In this document: one piece after another, positions 13,805-22,976 of the stretch
Numbering within the stretch: position 1 is the stretch's first letter
Layout: each line of letters starts with the position of its first letter
From: a virus
Direction: 5' to 3' (one strand)
DNA: 25,971 bases
Virus record (IMG/VR): IMGVR_UViG_3300042326_000638
Span: 1 to 25,971 of that record
The notes under the pieces: model-generated
The model's database searches: none
What the model was told of the DNA's origin: nothing
Seen by the model: the letters and a program-made list of their open reading frames with translations, nothing else
Made by a program: the position numbers and the translations under genes

Positions 13805-14260
13805 ATGTTCCACCTGTTTCAGCCCGACCACATCGAATGGCCGGTGAGTGTTGACCTGCCGGCCAAAGGTGGAGTCAAGAAGCCCTACAAGTTCACCGCT
13901 CATTTCAGCGTTCTCGATGAGCAGGACGCGCAGGCGCTGCAGGATCAGCACAATCAGATGTTGGTGGCGATGCGTAAGCGCATTGAGGCGCTGCAGGGCT
14001 ACGCCAAGGATGAGGAAGCCTCGCTGAGCGACCCGCTGCCCTGCACCTATCAGGACCTGGCTGATGAGGTGCTCTGCGGCTGGGGTGATGAGGTGGTGGG
14101 CGAGGATGGCGAGCCGATCGAGTTCAGCGACGCCACTAAAGCCCAGCTCTACCGGGTGCAGGGCGCCAGCGCTGCAATCTTCAAGGCCTGGCTTGAAAGC
14201 CTGGGCCAGCCCTCTGAGAAGGCCGCCGCGAAGGCTGGAGGGTTCCGCGCAAAAAACTGA
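13805..14260 (+). CDS. Tail assembly chaperone, G-like
   Basis: A 151-residue acidic protein (pre-frameshift form). It begins MFHLFQPDHIEWPVSVDLPA, has a coiled-coil-like DEQDAQALQDQHNQMLVAMR, and ends in a helix (AAIFKAWLESLGQPSEKAAA). In siphoviruses this gene makes a chaperone that coats the tape measure and recruits tube protein. Its last codons are GCA AAA AAC TGA, an ideal slippery site that gives a longer G-T form. The gene sits between the tube and the tape measure, as expected. Confidence 0.85.
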   Translation: MFHLFQPDHIEWPVSVDLPAKGGVKKPYKFTAHFSVLDEQDAQALQDQHNQMLVAMRKRIEALQGYAKDEEASLSDPLPCTYQDLADEVLCGWGDEVVGEDGEPIEFSDATKAQLYRVQGASAAIFKAWLESLGQPSEKAAAKAGGFRAKN

Positions 14261-14285
14261 TCGACGCGGCGCGGTTCCTCGCCGC
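14251..14285 (+). promoter_or_regulatory. -1 programmed ribosomal frameshift site
   Basis: The heptamer A AAA AAC (14251-14257) is in the correct phase for slippage (GCA AAA AAC, then TGA stop). A 6-bp all-GC stem, GCGGCG (14266-14271) with CGCCGC (14280-14285), starts 9 nt downstream, the usual spacing of a stimulatory hairpin. Slipping by -1 enters a frame that stays open to 14604. Confidence 0.85.
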
Positions 14286-14604
14286 TGCCGCGAAGGGCGA
14301 CCCAGCCGACGATGGCAAGGATGCGGCTGATGCTGCAGCCATGTTCGGCCTGGCGGTGCCTGAGGTAGAGCGGCGGCCGGAGACGTTCGGCCTGCTGGCG
14401 GAAAACGTCGAGGCGATCGGGTGGTTTATGAAGCTGCAGACCCAGTGGCGGATGGGGATGAATGGCCCTGTGGGGCTGGACTATCAGGTGTTCTTCCTGT
14501 GGGCCAAGGATGAGGGCGTGAAACGCCAGGACCGGCTGTGGCTGCTGGAGGATCTGCGGTTGGTGGAGCGGGAGTTCCTGGGGGTGATGAGGGCGGATCC
14601 GTAG
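14257..14604 (+). CDS. Tail assembly chaperone T extension (-1 frame, DUF1799-like)
   Basis: This is the part read after a -1 shift at 14251-14257; the fused G-T protein would be 266 residues (13805-14604). It contains a short linker rich in Ala/Asp, then PEVERRPETFGLLAENVEAI, FMKLQTQWRMGMNGPVGLDY, and EDLRLVEREFLGVMR. The TQWR..G...GLDY core followed by a helix with LxxLRxxE is the DUF1799 pattern of T-like chaperone extensions. An internal ATG at 14341 could be mistaken for the start, but no ribosome site precedes it. The product should help load the tube protein on the tape measure. Confidence 0.83.
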   Translation: MIDAARFLAAAAKGDPADDGKDAADAAAMFGLAVPEVERRPETFGLLAENVEAIGWFMKLQTQWRMGMNGPVGLDYQVFFLWAKDEGVKRQDRLWLLEDLRLVEREFLGVMRADP

Positions 14605-14635
14605 GCTGATCTCAGGAATGGCGATCGGATAATCA

Positions 14636-17600
14636 ATGGCCCGAATGAGCCTGGATACCGCCATCCGGCTCTCAGCCGAGGTGAAGGGCGGCGGGAATAT
14701 CGACCGGGTGAAGAAGTCGCTGCAGGATCTGGGCAAGAACAGCCAGACCACGGCACGCGAGATCAGCACCTTGCGGGCGGCCACGTTCCAGTTCGCCCGC
14801 GCCAACGACAACACGATCGCCGGGATCCGCAGCAGCATTGGCGCATTCCGTGGCCTGCAGGAGCAGGCCAAGATCGGCAGCAGGGAGTTTCAGCGGTACG
14901 GCGCCGAGATCCAAAAGCTCGAAGGGAAGCTGCGGGGGCTCGACACCACGGCCACCGCAGCTGGTGATTCGATGGGCCGCAGGTTGGCGGCAGGCCTCGC
15001 CAGCAGCCTGGCTACCATCGGCGCTGGCAGGGCCATTGGCGGATCGCTGGGCGCCGTGGTGGCGAGTGAGGAATCAGAGCGGCGGTTGAGGTCGCTGTCG
15101 CAGGGGCTTGACGATTACAGCAGGGTGCAGGCCGCCGCCACTGCTGCTGCGCAAAAGTTCGGCACTGCGCAGACGCAGGCCAATCAAGAGTTCGCGCAGA
15201 TCTACGCCAGGCTGCGGCCAATCGGGCTGACGCTGGAGGAAGTCAGCACCGTCTACAACGGATTCAACACGGCGGCCAAGCTGAGCGGCACCACCTCAAC
15301 TGAGGCAAGCGCGGCGTTCCTGCAGCTGAGCCAGGCGCTGGGCACTGGCGTCCTGCGCGGCGAAGAGCTGAACAGCGTCTTTGAGCAGACCCCGGCAGTG
15401 GTGCAGAGCATCGCTCAGGTGATGGGTGTGCCGATCGGCCAGATCCGCGAGCTGGCGAAGGAAGGCAAAATCACCGGCGACATCGTGTTGACAGCCTTAG
15501 GGCGGATTGAACGCGACGGCGCCCCCAAGCTGGCCGAGGCGATGAAGGGCCCGGCGCAACAGTTCCGCAACCTGCAGATTGCGGGGCAGGAGCTGCAGAT
15601 CGAGATCGGAGAGGCGCTGCTGCCCACGGCGCTGGCGATGGCCAAGGCGGCAACCCAGCTGCTGCAGGAAGTCAACAAGCTCCCCGAGCCGGTGCGCAAT
15701 GTGGGCGTGGCAGCGGCGGCGGCTGGTGTGGCCGTCGTGAGCCTGACCACGGCAATGAACGCCATCGGCGGGATTCGGGCCGCCACTGCAGCCCTGAACG
15801 CCTACACCGCCTCCGCTACTGCCGCCGGCACCGCATCAACCGCCGCGGCCACCAGTGCCGGCCGGCTGCTGACGGTACTGGGCACGCTGGGCAAAATCGG
15901 CCTGATCACGATCGGCGTGAAGTTCGCGATCGAGGGCCTTGACGAGCTGCTCACCGGACTGGTGGGCGTGCAGGATGCAGAGGCCGCGGCCAAGGCGATG
16001 GCCGAGCGTCGGGGCCTGACCTACACGCCGAGCGCTGCGGTGACGCGCAGGAATCAGGCATCAAGCGCCTACGTGTCGCGTTTTGCCGGGGCCCGCGATG
16101 CGGCGTTTGCCCGTGCGCAGCAGATCACAGGCGTGCCGGCCGCTGCAGTGCCGCTGCCGGTTGTGCCGGCTGGTGGAGGGGCGGGTGCTGGGGCCGGGCG
16201 CCAACCCACCGCCGCTGCCGCCCCGAGGTTTGAGATCTCCAGCCGCGGCAAGGCGCTGGTTGCTGCGGCTCAAAAGCTCGGCGTCAGCCCGCTCGACCTG
16301 GCGACGATCATCAGCTTTGAGACCGCCGGCACCTTCAGCCCGTCAATCCGTGGCGGCGCTGGCGGCAACTACCAGGGCCTGATCCAGTTCGGCGCACCTG
16401 AACGGCGGCAGTACGGCGTCACTCCCGGCCAGTCGTTCGAGGAGCAGGTAATGGGGCCCGTCGTGCGGTACTTCCAAGACCGCTTCAAGGGTGTGGGCAT
16501 GAGCACCCAAGGGGCCAGCCTGTTGGATCTCTATACCACCGTACTGGCCGGCAACCCTCGCGCCAATCGCAACGCCCGCGACTCATTCGGCACTAGCGCC
16601 GTGAGCGGAGTGCAACGGATGGGGCCGCATCGCCAGAAAGCGCTGAGCACATTCTTTGGGGGCTCAATGGAAAATATTGGGTTTGGCGCTGTCGAACAGG
16701 CGCAAGCTCAAGTCGCCGGCTACGAGGAAAGCATGGCCGCAATGGAGCAACTCCAAGAACAGCAAGCCGCCGCACAGAAACAGCTCGAACAGTTCAACGA
16801 AGAACGGGCCAAGACCGCCTTGCAGCTTTATAACGAAAGGAGCTTGCTAGGTGCCACAACCGATGAGCAGCGCCGCCGGTTAGAGTTAGAAATTGAGATT
16901 GACAATATCACCCAGCAGCATTTTGAGAAGCTGCAGAACCTGAAGGCGATTGAAGAGGAAATCGCCCGGCTCGGCGGCGTGGCTGAAACCGCCGCCATCC
17001 GCGAAGGACTGGAGCGCGAAAAGGAGCAACAGCTGGCACTGGCTCGGCTCAGGGCAGAACAGGATCTGAACGAGATCCTGATGGAGCGCCGGCGCATGAT
17101 GCAAGACCTCGCCCGCCAAGCATCCGAGCCGACGGTGTTTAACGTGCTGGAGCAGCAGAAGGCGCAGCTCGATGAGATCCTGCAGAAGTACCCGGCGATT
17201 GGCCAAGCGGCTGATGCTGCGGCCACCCTGGCGACCAACGGCATGGCGGAGATGATCGCCGGCACCAAGTCCGCCAAGGAGGTGTTCGCCGACTTCCTGC
17301 AGGGCATCGCCAGCGCGCTGATTGACACGGCAAAGAAGATGATCGCCCAGTACATCGCCATCGGCATCGCCCGGATGTTCGCTGGGATCGGTGGATCTGC
17401 AGTTGGCGGGTTCTCTGGTTCCTCTGTCGGCCCGTTCGGCGCTGGTGGCATCAGCCCCGCCCTCAGCTTCCCCACTACCGGCTTCGCCAACGGCGGCATC
17501 ATGTCCCCATCCGGCCCGCTGCCGCTGAAGGCCTACTCTCGCGGTGGCGTCGCCAGCACCCCCCAGGTGGCCCTATTCGGCGAAGGCTCGATGAATGAGG

Positions 17601-17911
17601 CCTATGTGCCGCTGCCTGATGGCCGCCGGATCCCCGTGGCGCTGCAGGCCCCGGACGGCAACCGTGGCGATCGGATGCGCGAGCTGATGGGTGCATCACC
17701 TGCCGGCAGCAACGCCTCGCCGGTGCTGAGCATGAGCTTCGAGACCACCACGATCAACGGGGTGGAGTACGTCTCCCGTGACCAGCTAGAAGCGGCAATG
17801 GCTGAAACCCGCAAGCGTGCCGCCAATGATGGCGCCAAGCGAGGCATGAGCATGACGCTGGACAGACTGCAGCAGAGCCCAGCAACTCGTAGCAAGGTGG
17901 GCATCCGCTGA
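14636..17911 (+). CDS. Tape measure protein with internal lysozyme-like domain
   Basis: A 1091-residue protein that sets tail length. Residues ~140-320 form the tape-measure N-terminal domain ([20 protein letters not shown] ... [20 protein letters not shown], then LREL-type helices). A hydrophobic Ala/Gly part (~355-435) can cross membranes. Residues ~537-675 are lysozyme-like: [20 protein letters not shown] supplies candidate catalytic Glu562, followed by NYQGLIQFG and a VVRYFQDRF helix, so the tail may cut peptidoglycan during DNA entry. Residues ~680-835 are Glu/Gln-rich coiled coil. The end holds a lambda-type C-terminal domain ([20 protein letters not shown], then [17 protein letters not shown]). 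ATG 14636 is preceded by GGAT; a second ATG lies at 14645. Confidence 0.93.
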   Translation: MARMSLDTAIRLSAEVKGGGNIDRVKKSLQDLGKNSQTTAREISTLRAATFQFARANDNTIAGIRSSIGAFRGLQEQAKIGSREFQRYGAEIQKLEGKLRGLDTTATAAGDSMGRRLAAGLASSLATIGAGRAIGGSLGAVVASEESERRLRSLSQGLDDYSRVQAAATAAAQKFGTAQTQANQEFAQIYARLRPIGLTLEEVSTVYNGFNTAAKLSGTTSTEASAAFLQLSQALGTGVLRGEELNSVFEQTPAVVQSIAQVMGVPIGQIRELAKEGKITGDIVLTALGRIERDGAPKLAEAMKGPAQQFRNLQIAGQELQIEIGEALLPTALAMAKAATQLLQEVNKLPEPVRNVGVAAAAAGVAVVSLTTAMNAIGGIRAATAALNAYTASATAAGTASTAAATSAGRLLTVLGTLGKIGLITIGVKFAIEGLDELLTGLVGVQDAEAAAKAMAERRGLTYTPSAAVTRRNQASSAYVSRFAGARDAAFARAQQITGVPAAAVPLPVVPAGGGAGAGAGRQPTAAAAPRFEISSRGKALVAAAQKLGVSPLDLATIISFETAGTFSPSIRGGAGGNYQGLIQFGAPERRQYGVTPGQSFEEQVMGPVVRYFQDRFKGVGMSTQGASLLDLYTTVLAGNPRANRNARDSFGTSAVSGVQRMGPHRQKALSTFFGGSMENIGFGAVEQAQAQVAGYEESMAAMEQLQEQQAAAQKQLEQFNEERAKTALQLYNERSLLGATTDEQRRRLELEIEIDNITQQHFEKLQNLKAIEEEIARLGGVAETAAIREGLEREKEQQLALARLRAEQDLNEILMERRRMMQDLARQASEPTVFNVLEQQKAQLDEILQKYPAIGQAADAAATLATNGMAEMIAGTKSAKEVFADFLQGIASALIDTAKKMIAQYIAIGIARMFAGIGGSAVGGFSGSSVGPFGAGGISPALSFPTTGFANGGIMSPSGPLPLKAYSRGGVASTPQVALFGEGSMNEAYVPLPDGRRIPVALQAPDGNRGDRMRELMGASPAGSNASPVLSMSFETTTINGVEYVSRDQLEAAMAETRKRAANDGAKRGMSMTLDRLQQSPATRSKVGIR

Positions 17912-18327
17912 TGGCCGCGACCTTCCCCGATCTGAAACCGAACGAGCGGCAGATGACGCTCGGCGCCTACCCAACAAAGGTGTTCCGCACCATGGCGGGC
18001 ACGACGGTAAAGCGCCGGTACGGAAACAAAAAGTTCGGCTATCAGCTGCGCCTCACCTTTGCTAACCGCCGCGATCGGGACATCCTGCAGGTGGTGCGGC
18101 ACTACGAAAACATTGATGAAGACGATCGCTTCGAGCTGCCGCCTGAGACGTTTGCGGGCGTCACCACCACCGGCCAAAGCAGCAGCCCGCAGCGCCCCGG
18201 CTTGCGCTCAATGCTGCGCTCCCCTGACGGCTGCCTGTGGGAGTATGCCGTCGCGCCGTCGATTCAATGGGCCGGCAATGAGATCAGCAGCATCACCGTG
18301 GAGCTGGTGGCGGAACTGAACGTATGA
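17911..18327 (+). CDS. Minor tail protein, M-like
   Basis: A 138-residue protein overlapping the tape measure stop (ATGA). It begins with a loop-like TFPDLKPNERQMTLGAYPTK, has VKRRYGNKKFGYQLRLTFAN, and a second half with GCLWEYAVAPSIQW and a final strand SSITVELVAEL. This layout, right after the tape measure, is that of the tail tip (distal tail) protein analogous to lambda gpM. The assignment relies mainly on order and size. Confidence 0.72.
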   Translation: MAATFPDLKPNERQMTLGAYPTKVFRTMAGTTVKRRYGNKKFGYQLRLTFANRRDRDILQVVRHYENIDEDDRFELPPETFAGVTTTGQSSSPQRPGLRSMLRSPDGCLWEYAVAPSIQWAGNEISSITVELVAELNV

Positions 18328-18788
18328 GCACGATTCGCATCGCTCAGCTGTTCAATCTGCGCACCAGCAGCGGCACCCGGCACCGCTATCAGAACTATTT
18401 TGTCGCCCAGGAGTACACCTACCTAGGCGCCAAGTATGACTTCGCTCCGTTCCAAGTGAGCGGCGCGATGGCCAGCCTGGGCGGCGACAATGAAACCGTG
18501 CAGGTGCTGTTCCCCAACCTAGAGGTGGTGCTGCGGCTGGTGGAGGAAGGCGACGGCAACCGGCTGAGCGAGTTGACCCTGACCACTCTATGGCTTAACG
18601 CTACCGGCGCAATCGCCAACCAGTACGAGGATTATTATGTGGGCTCAGGTTCCGGGTTCAACGATGACACGGTGGAGCTGCGGTTCAGATCAGCGATGGA
18701 TTCAGTCGGCAGCAACTTCCCGGCCCGCACACTGACCAGCCAGAACGTGGGCATCCTGCCGCTCAATGCGGAGCTCTACCTCAGATGA
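18324..18788 (+). CDS. Minor tail protein, L-like
   Basis: A 154-residue protein overlapping the previous stop. It is beta-rich, with SGAMASLGGDNETVQVLFPN, EVVLRLVEEGDGN, and an ending LTSQNVGILPLNAELYLR. It takes the place of lambda gpL, but it has no cysteine at all and so cannot carry the iron-sulphur cluster described for lambda L. This points to the smaller DUF1833-like tip proteins. It overlaps the next gene start by 4 nt. Confidence 0.68.
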   Translation: MSTIRIAQLFNLRTSSGTRHRYQNYFVAQEYTYLGAKYDFAPFQVSGAMASLGGDNETVQVLFPNLEVVLRLVEEGDGNRLSELTLTTLWLNATGAIANQYEDYYVGSGSGFNDDTVELRFRSAMDSVGSNFPARTLTSQNVGILPLNAELYLR

Positions 18789-19156
18789 ATGATCTGATCG
18801 GCTTGGCGTATCGGTGGGGCTGCCGGCCTGGTGATGGCAGCGGATGCACGGACTGCTTTCAGCTGGTCTGCGCAGTGCGGCGGCAGCTGGGCCTGCCGGA
18901 TCACGCGGCGCAGTTTGAGTGGGTCTACCGGGAGCACACGGCCGAGACGTTCGGGCTGCTTCACCTGCGGCGGCTGCTGGCCTCTCTGGCCGATCCTGTG
19001 GCCGCGGCCCTACCGGGCGACCCGATCTTGCTGGGCGGCGCTGCAGCGGCGCTGGGCGTCGCGGTGGATGGCGGGGTGATGTTCATTGCCCCTGGACAGA
19101 CTGTGGTGATGACGCCGCTGCCGCAAGGCGCCGGCCAGTGCTACCGGCTGCGATGA
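18785..19156 (+). CDS. NlpC/P60-like tail tip peptidase (possibly inactive), K-like
   Basis: A 123-residue protein. It carries the NlpC/P60 pattern: LAYRWGCRPGDGSGCTDCFQ places the nucleophile at Cys24, then LVCAVRRQLGLP, and PGDPILL near 77-83, where the family has PGDLLLF. At the next step the family has a catalytic His in 'HVGIYLGDG'; here the matching stretch reads ALGVAVDGGVMFI with Leu90, so the His seems absent. The protein may be inactive and structural, or use another residue. It lies between the L- and J-like genes, exactly where lambda has K. Confidence 0.72.
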   Translation: MNDLIGLAYRWGCRPGDGSGCTDCFQLVCAVRRQLGLPDHAAQFEWVYREHTAETFGLLHLRRLLASLADPVAAALPGDPILLGGAAAALGVAVDGGVMFIAPGQTVVMTPLPQGAGQCYRLR

Positions 19157-22100
19157 GACGACTGCTGCCCTATGAGCACCAGCTGATTGAGCAGCTGGGC
19201 GTGAGCCAGGAGGACTACCTGGACTTCATCGCGGCGCAACAGAGGGACTACAGCCGCAGCATTGAGGATCAACAGGCGGAGATCCAAGCGGGCCCCGGCG
19301 CCGTCGCCCTTGCGCTCACGGTGGTGGGCATCCTGTTCCAGGTGGCCAGCGCCCTGCTGCTGCGGCCATCGGTGCCGAGCGCCGGTCGTAGCCCGCGGCA
19401 GACCCGTGAGCAGCGCTTCGCCCCACGGTTCGGGTTCAACAGCTCCCAGGAGCTGGCCCAGTACGGCGAGCCGCTGAATCTGGTCTACACCAACACCGCG
19501 CAGAATCCACGCGGCGGCGTGCGTGTGGCCACGTCGCTGGTGTGGTCCAGCGTCCGCAGCTATGGCAGTTCGCAATTTATGCAGCTGCTGCTGGTGGCCG
19601 GTGCTGCCAGTATCCGCAAGATTGATTGGGACCGGGTGGCGTTCGGCCAGCTGCCGCTGCGGGAGTTCGCCGCATCAAAAACCTGGCTCTATTTCAACCA
19701 GAGCGGCAACGCCAGGTTCAACCAACGGCAGATCGGCGATGACAGCGACCCCTCCCGCGAGGGCGCCGCGCCGGGTGATGACGTGTGCCGGATCATCGAT
19801 GGCGCAACTCGCCGCAGCGGCTACAGCCAGGCATTCAGCCCCAGCAGCTTGACCAGCTGCGGGGTGTTCAATCCGATCCCGATCAACGTCCAGCTACAGG
19901 AGCGCAACAGCAAAGGCGACATCGTGACCGCCAACAACGGCATCACCCTGACCACCAACGGATGGGGCGCTGGCGGCAGTGGTCGCTACACGGTCGGCAC
20001 ACAGATCACGCTGGTATTCGCCAAGACCCAGAACAAAAAAACCAACATCGCCGAAGAGGCCGCCCAGGAGCAGCGCTACCAGCTGGTGAGCAGCCTGGAC
20101 CGTGGCAGCGCCTACCAGCTGGGCACTGCCCGATTCGCCCTGCTCAGCATCACCGACAACACCAACCTTGACGACAACGAGGTGCGGGCCACGTTCCGCT
20201 GCATCGCTGCCGGCCGCACCCCGTCAACGCCCTACGGCGACAGCAAGGCGCCGGAAAACGGCGCAAAGGATGACAGCTTTTACACCAAGGCGCTGGTGAA
20301 GGCCGACAGCGCCGCGTATCAGACGGTGACAGCCTGCGAGATGGTGTCGTTCTCAATGCGGGTCAAGCTGTTCCGCCGCATCCAAGGCAGGCAAAAGAAA
20401 TACGGCGACAGCGAGCCCGAGGGATACAAGGCAAGTGACAACGGCATTAAGTCCCGGCTGGCATTCTTCCGGCTGCTGTATCGGCCGCTCAGCAGGGCCA
20501 CACAGGATCTGCTGCCGCTGATTATCGCCTGCCGCAGGTCCGCTGATCTCGATAATTTCATCAGCCTTGACTTTCGCGCCGGCAGCGGCAACCAGAAGTG
20601 GGAGTTTGAGTTTCAGCCGATCAGCGACCTAGCGGCCGAGCGGGCGCAAAACGGGCAGAAACAAATCGCCCTGATTGAGAACAGCGGCAAAGGCGAAAGC
20701 TTTAGGCACAACGGCAATCGGTTTCGATGGGTGGGCGACCTAAAGGACATCAGCTCAGTGCTGAAGGATCGCGGGCCGGTGCTCACCAATGAGTGGGATC
20801 TGTTCAGCGTCCGCAGCGACACCGACATTCAGTTCAGTTTCGAGGCGGGCCCAGAGTTCCAGATCACGGCCGTTACAGAGCAACAGCTGAGATCAACTGA
20901 GGGCAAGTATGCCCGGATGAGCACCATGGCATTCGGGGTATTTTCCGGCCGCGGCGTGCAGGATCTGCGCAGCATCTCGGCGTTCGTCACCGAGGGTAAG
21001 GATTCCTGGGTGGTGAGTGATGACGGCACCTACAGCAAGAGCGCTGGCAGCACCAGCTGGGCGCCGGACATCTTCGCTGACACGGTGCTGGACAAGGAAA
21101 ACGGCATCGGCCGGTATGCCAAGCCATCCGGCGTGGACTGGCAAAGCCTGGCCTTAAGCAAGCGGTTCTGTCAGTACAGCGGCCTCGGGTGCCAACTGTT
21201 CATGGATCCGCTGATCGCTGAGGTCGGATCCTGGCGGCAGTTCTGGGCCGAGGTGGCGCCCTACTCGCTGCTGGAGTTCGGCAAGATCGGCGGAAAGGAG
21301 ACGCTAGTGCCGGCAGTGCCGGTGAACAGCAGCGGCCGCGCCAATCGCCGGGTGAACATCTCGGCGCTGTTCACCACTGGCAACATCCTGGAGGGCACCT
21401 ACCGCGAAGAGTTCCTTGACTACGGCGCCAGCGTTCAGGATCTGATCGCCACGGTGATCTACCGGGAAACAGAGGAAGATGACGTGTTCCCGCGCAACGC
21501 CAGCGTCGATGTGCGGTTGGTGGATGCCGTTGAGGATGCAGCGATCCGCCAGACGTTCGACCTATCGCAGTTCGTTACCCAGCGCAAGCAGGCAATCCTC
21601 TACGGCAAGCTGCTGTGCAATCAGCGGCGATGGGTGCGGCGAGGCATTGAGTTCCAGACCTTCCCCACCGACACACCGGTAAGCCCTGGCGCCTATATCT
21701 ACGTGGATGTGGGGCTGAACACCTGGGACCGAATGACAGCCGGCGTGGTGACGCCTGGCGGCGTGCTCAATGCCCCGCTGAGCGATCGGATCCGCGACGG
21801 CACCTATGCCGCGCTGGTGTATCGCAGCGGCGGCAACGTCCGCTCCCTGGCCAGCGTGACGGTGGCGGACGGCAAGGCCAACGCCCTGAGCGGCGACGCG
21901 GGCGCCATGTTCGTGCTGGGTGCCGTCGCTGATCGCAGGCGGGTGTTTCGGGTAACAGAGGTGACGATGAGCGAGGAAGGGGAGGTGACAGTTAAGGCGC
22001 TGGAGCACCCCTGCGAGACGGTGGACGGCAACCTGCTGAGCCGGGTGGCTAATTTCAGTGATGAGATTTTCGCAGTGGACGCAATGGGCGATGCTGTGAT

Positions 22101-22872
22101 TGTGGCGCCGCCACTACCGCCGGAGCCGCCTGAGCCGGAAGAGCTGGAAGAGCTGGTGATTTGGTACGACGAAGAAGATGCGCAAGTCTTTCCAGCAGGT
22201 GCCGTAACCCTTGTCAAAAACGTTGCTACAGGCGATTACGGAACAACGACCCATTTAGGCCAGTTAGCGTTTGCAGCGCAAGAAGGTGACGACGAATCTT
22301 CTTATTCGCACGACTGGCAGATTGAGATACCAGACGAAACACTGTCCGGTGATTTCACGATTGAGTTTTGGGCGAGAGCAGCTATCATATCTCCGCCTCT
22401 TGGCAGTGTTGGATCTTCTATTGTCCAAGTCCAAAGCGATAACGGGTTTGGATTAAACATGTCTCACTCGGCGCAATGGGATGATTACGAAAATCCAGGA
22501 ACACCGGAGGAGAATAATCAGATTGATTTTAGGTTGATTCAGGACACCGACTCAGGATTAACCTTAAACAGAGCAGGAGTCTATGAATCTTTTGGCTCTT
22601 CTGTCCAAGGGTGGAAGCACGCTTGCTTCCAGCGTATCAATGGGCAAAATGTTTTCCATTACGACGGAGATCCATTGGTTTTGACTCAAACTGATGGAAC
22701 AATGCCTACGCCAGGACTTATTCCATTAAATGCCGTATTGAGCTTTACGGCATTCAACGCTGAGCCATTCACTAATAGTGCTATCGGACAAATCCGCATC
22801 TCCAACTCCGCCCGCTACGGCACCGGCAGCTTCACCCCGCCGACCGAGGCGTTCTACGTGCCGACACCGTGA
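19153..22872 (+). CDS. Tail tip host-specificity protein, J-like, with lectin-like C-terminus
   Basis: A 1239-residue protein starting at ATG 19153, which overlaps the previous stop (ATGA); the frame is open 234 nt further upstream, but that stretch is inside the K-like gene. Residues ~49-70 are a hydrophobic helix (VALALTVVGILFQVASALLL), as in I/J-type tip proteins. The central ~900 residues form the J-like core (FGFNSSQELAQYGEPLNLVY, YSQAFSPSSLTSCGVFNPIP, RKQAILYGKLLCNQRRWVRR). A Pro/Glu hinge (PPLPPEPPEPEELEE) at ~986-1002 precedes a LamG/concanavalin-like domain (~1003-1225: FTIEFWARAA, GWKHACFQRI, SAIGQIRISNSARYG). The DNA of this last domain (22150-22790) is markedly AT-richer than the rest. 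The protein should contact the host surface. Confidence 0.88.
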   Translation: MRRLLPYEHQLIEQLGVSQEDYLDFIAAQQRDYSRSIEDQQAEIQAGPGAVALALTVVGILFQVASALLLRPSVPSAGRSPRQTREQRFAPRFGFNSSQELAQYGEPLNLVYTNTAQNPRGGVRVATSLVWSSVRSYGSSQFMQLLLVAGAASIRKIDWDRVAFGQLPLREFAASKTWLYFNQSGNARFNQRQIGDDSDPSREGAAPGDDVCRIIDGATRRSGYSQAFSPSSLTSCGVFNPIPINVQLQERNSKGDIVTANNGITLTTNGWGAGGSGRYTVGTQITLVFAKTQNKKTNIAEEAAQEQRYQLVSSLDRGSAYQLGTARFALLSITDNTNLDDNEVRATFRCIAAGRTPSTPYGDSKAPENGAKDDSFYTKALVKADSAAYQTVTACEMVSFSMRVKLFRRIQGRQKKYGDSEPEGYKASDNGIKSRLAFFRLLYRPLSRATQDLLPLIIACRRSADLDNFISLDFRAGSGNQKWEFEFQPISDLAAERAQNGQKQIALIENSGKGESFRHNGNRFRWVGDLKDISSVLKDRGPVLTNEWDLFSVRSDTDIQFSFEAGPEFQITAVTEQQLRSTEGKYARMSTMAFGVFSGRGVQDLRSISAFVTEGKDSWVVSDDGTYSKSAGSTSWAPDIFADTVLDKENGIGRYAKPSGVDWQSLALSKRFCQYSGLGCQLFMDPLIAEVGSWRQFWAEVAPYSLLEFGKIGGKETLVPAVPVNSSGRANRRVNISALFTTGNILEGTYREEFLDYGASVQDLIATVIYRETEEDDVFPRNASVDVRLVDAVEDAAIRQTFDLSQFVTQRKQAILYGKLLCNQRRWVRRGIEFQTFPTDTPVSPGAYIYVDVGLNTWDRMTAGVVTPGGVLNAPLSDRIRDGTYAALVYRSGGNVRSLASVTVADGKANALSGDAGAMFVLGAVADRRRVFRVTEVTMSEEGEVTVKALEHPCETVDGNLLSRVANFSDEIFAVDAMGDAVIVAPPLPPEPPEPEELEELVIWYDEEDAQVFPAGAVTLVKNVATGDYGTTTHLGQLAFAAQEGDDESSYSHDWQIEIPDETLSGDFTIEFWARAAIISPPLGSVGSSIVQVQSDNGFGLNMSHSAQWDDYENPGTPEENNQIDFRLIQDTDSGLTLNRAGVYESFGSSVQGWKHACFQRINGQNVFHYDGDPLVLTQTDGTMPTPGLIPLNAVLSFTAFNAEPFTNSAIGQIRISNSARYGTGSFTPPTEAFYVPTP

Positions 22873-22976
22873 CCTACCCCAGCTCCCGCACCCCTGGCAA
22901 GTATCCCGCCAGGGCGTTCAGCGGGTCGCTGCTCAGCGTGCGGTGAGTAGCCTGAGATGCAGGAGGGCGCCAGCTG
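22873..22976 (+). promoter_or_regulatory. Intergenic region with two hairpins and GTAGCCTGAG (copy 2)
   Basis: The gap after the tip gene holds CCCTGGC (22892-22898) paired with GCCAGGG (22908-22914), then CAGCG (22919-22923) paired with CGCTG (22927-22931). The exact decamer GTAGCCTGAG follows at 22947-22956. AGGAGG at 22961-22966 is the ribosome site for the next gene. No T run follows either stem, so a terminator is unlikely. Confidence 0.45.

Noticed and set aside
13274-13951. 225-residue minus-strand frame over the tube/chaperone junction
   Set aside because: It crosses two real plus-strand genes, has no domain, and is a typical shadow in GC-rich DNA.
14618-14632. 4-codon frame (ATG GCG ATC GGA TAA) just before the tape measure
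   Set aside because: A possible reinitiation leader, but such a short frame arises easily by chance.
18919-19152. Upstream extension of the J-like frame
   Set aside because: It lies inside the K-like gene in another frame; ATG 19153 with the ATGA overlap is the natural start.
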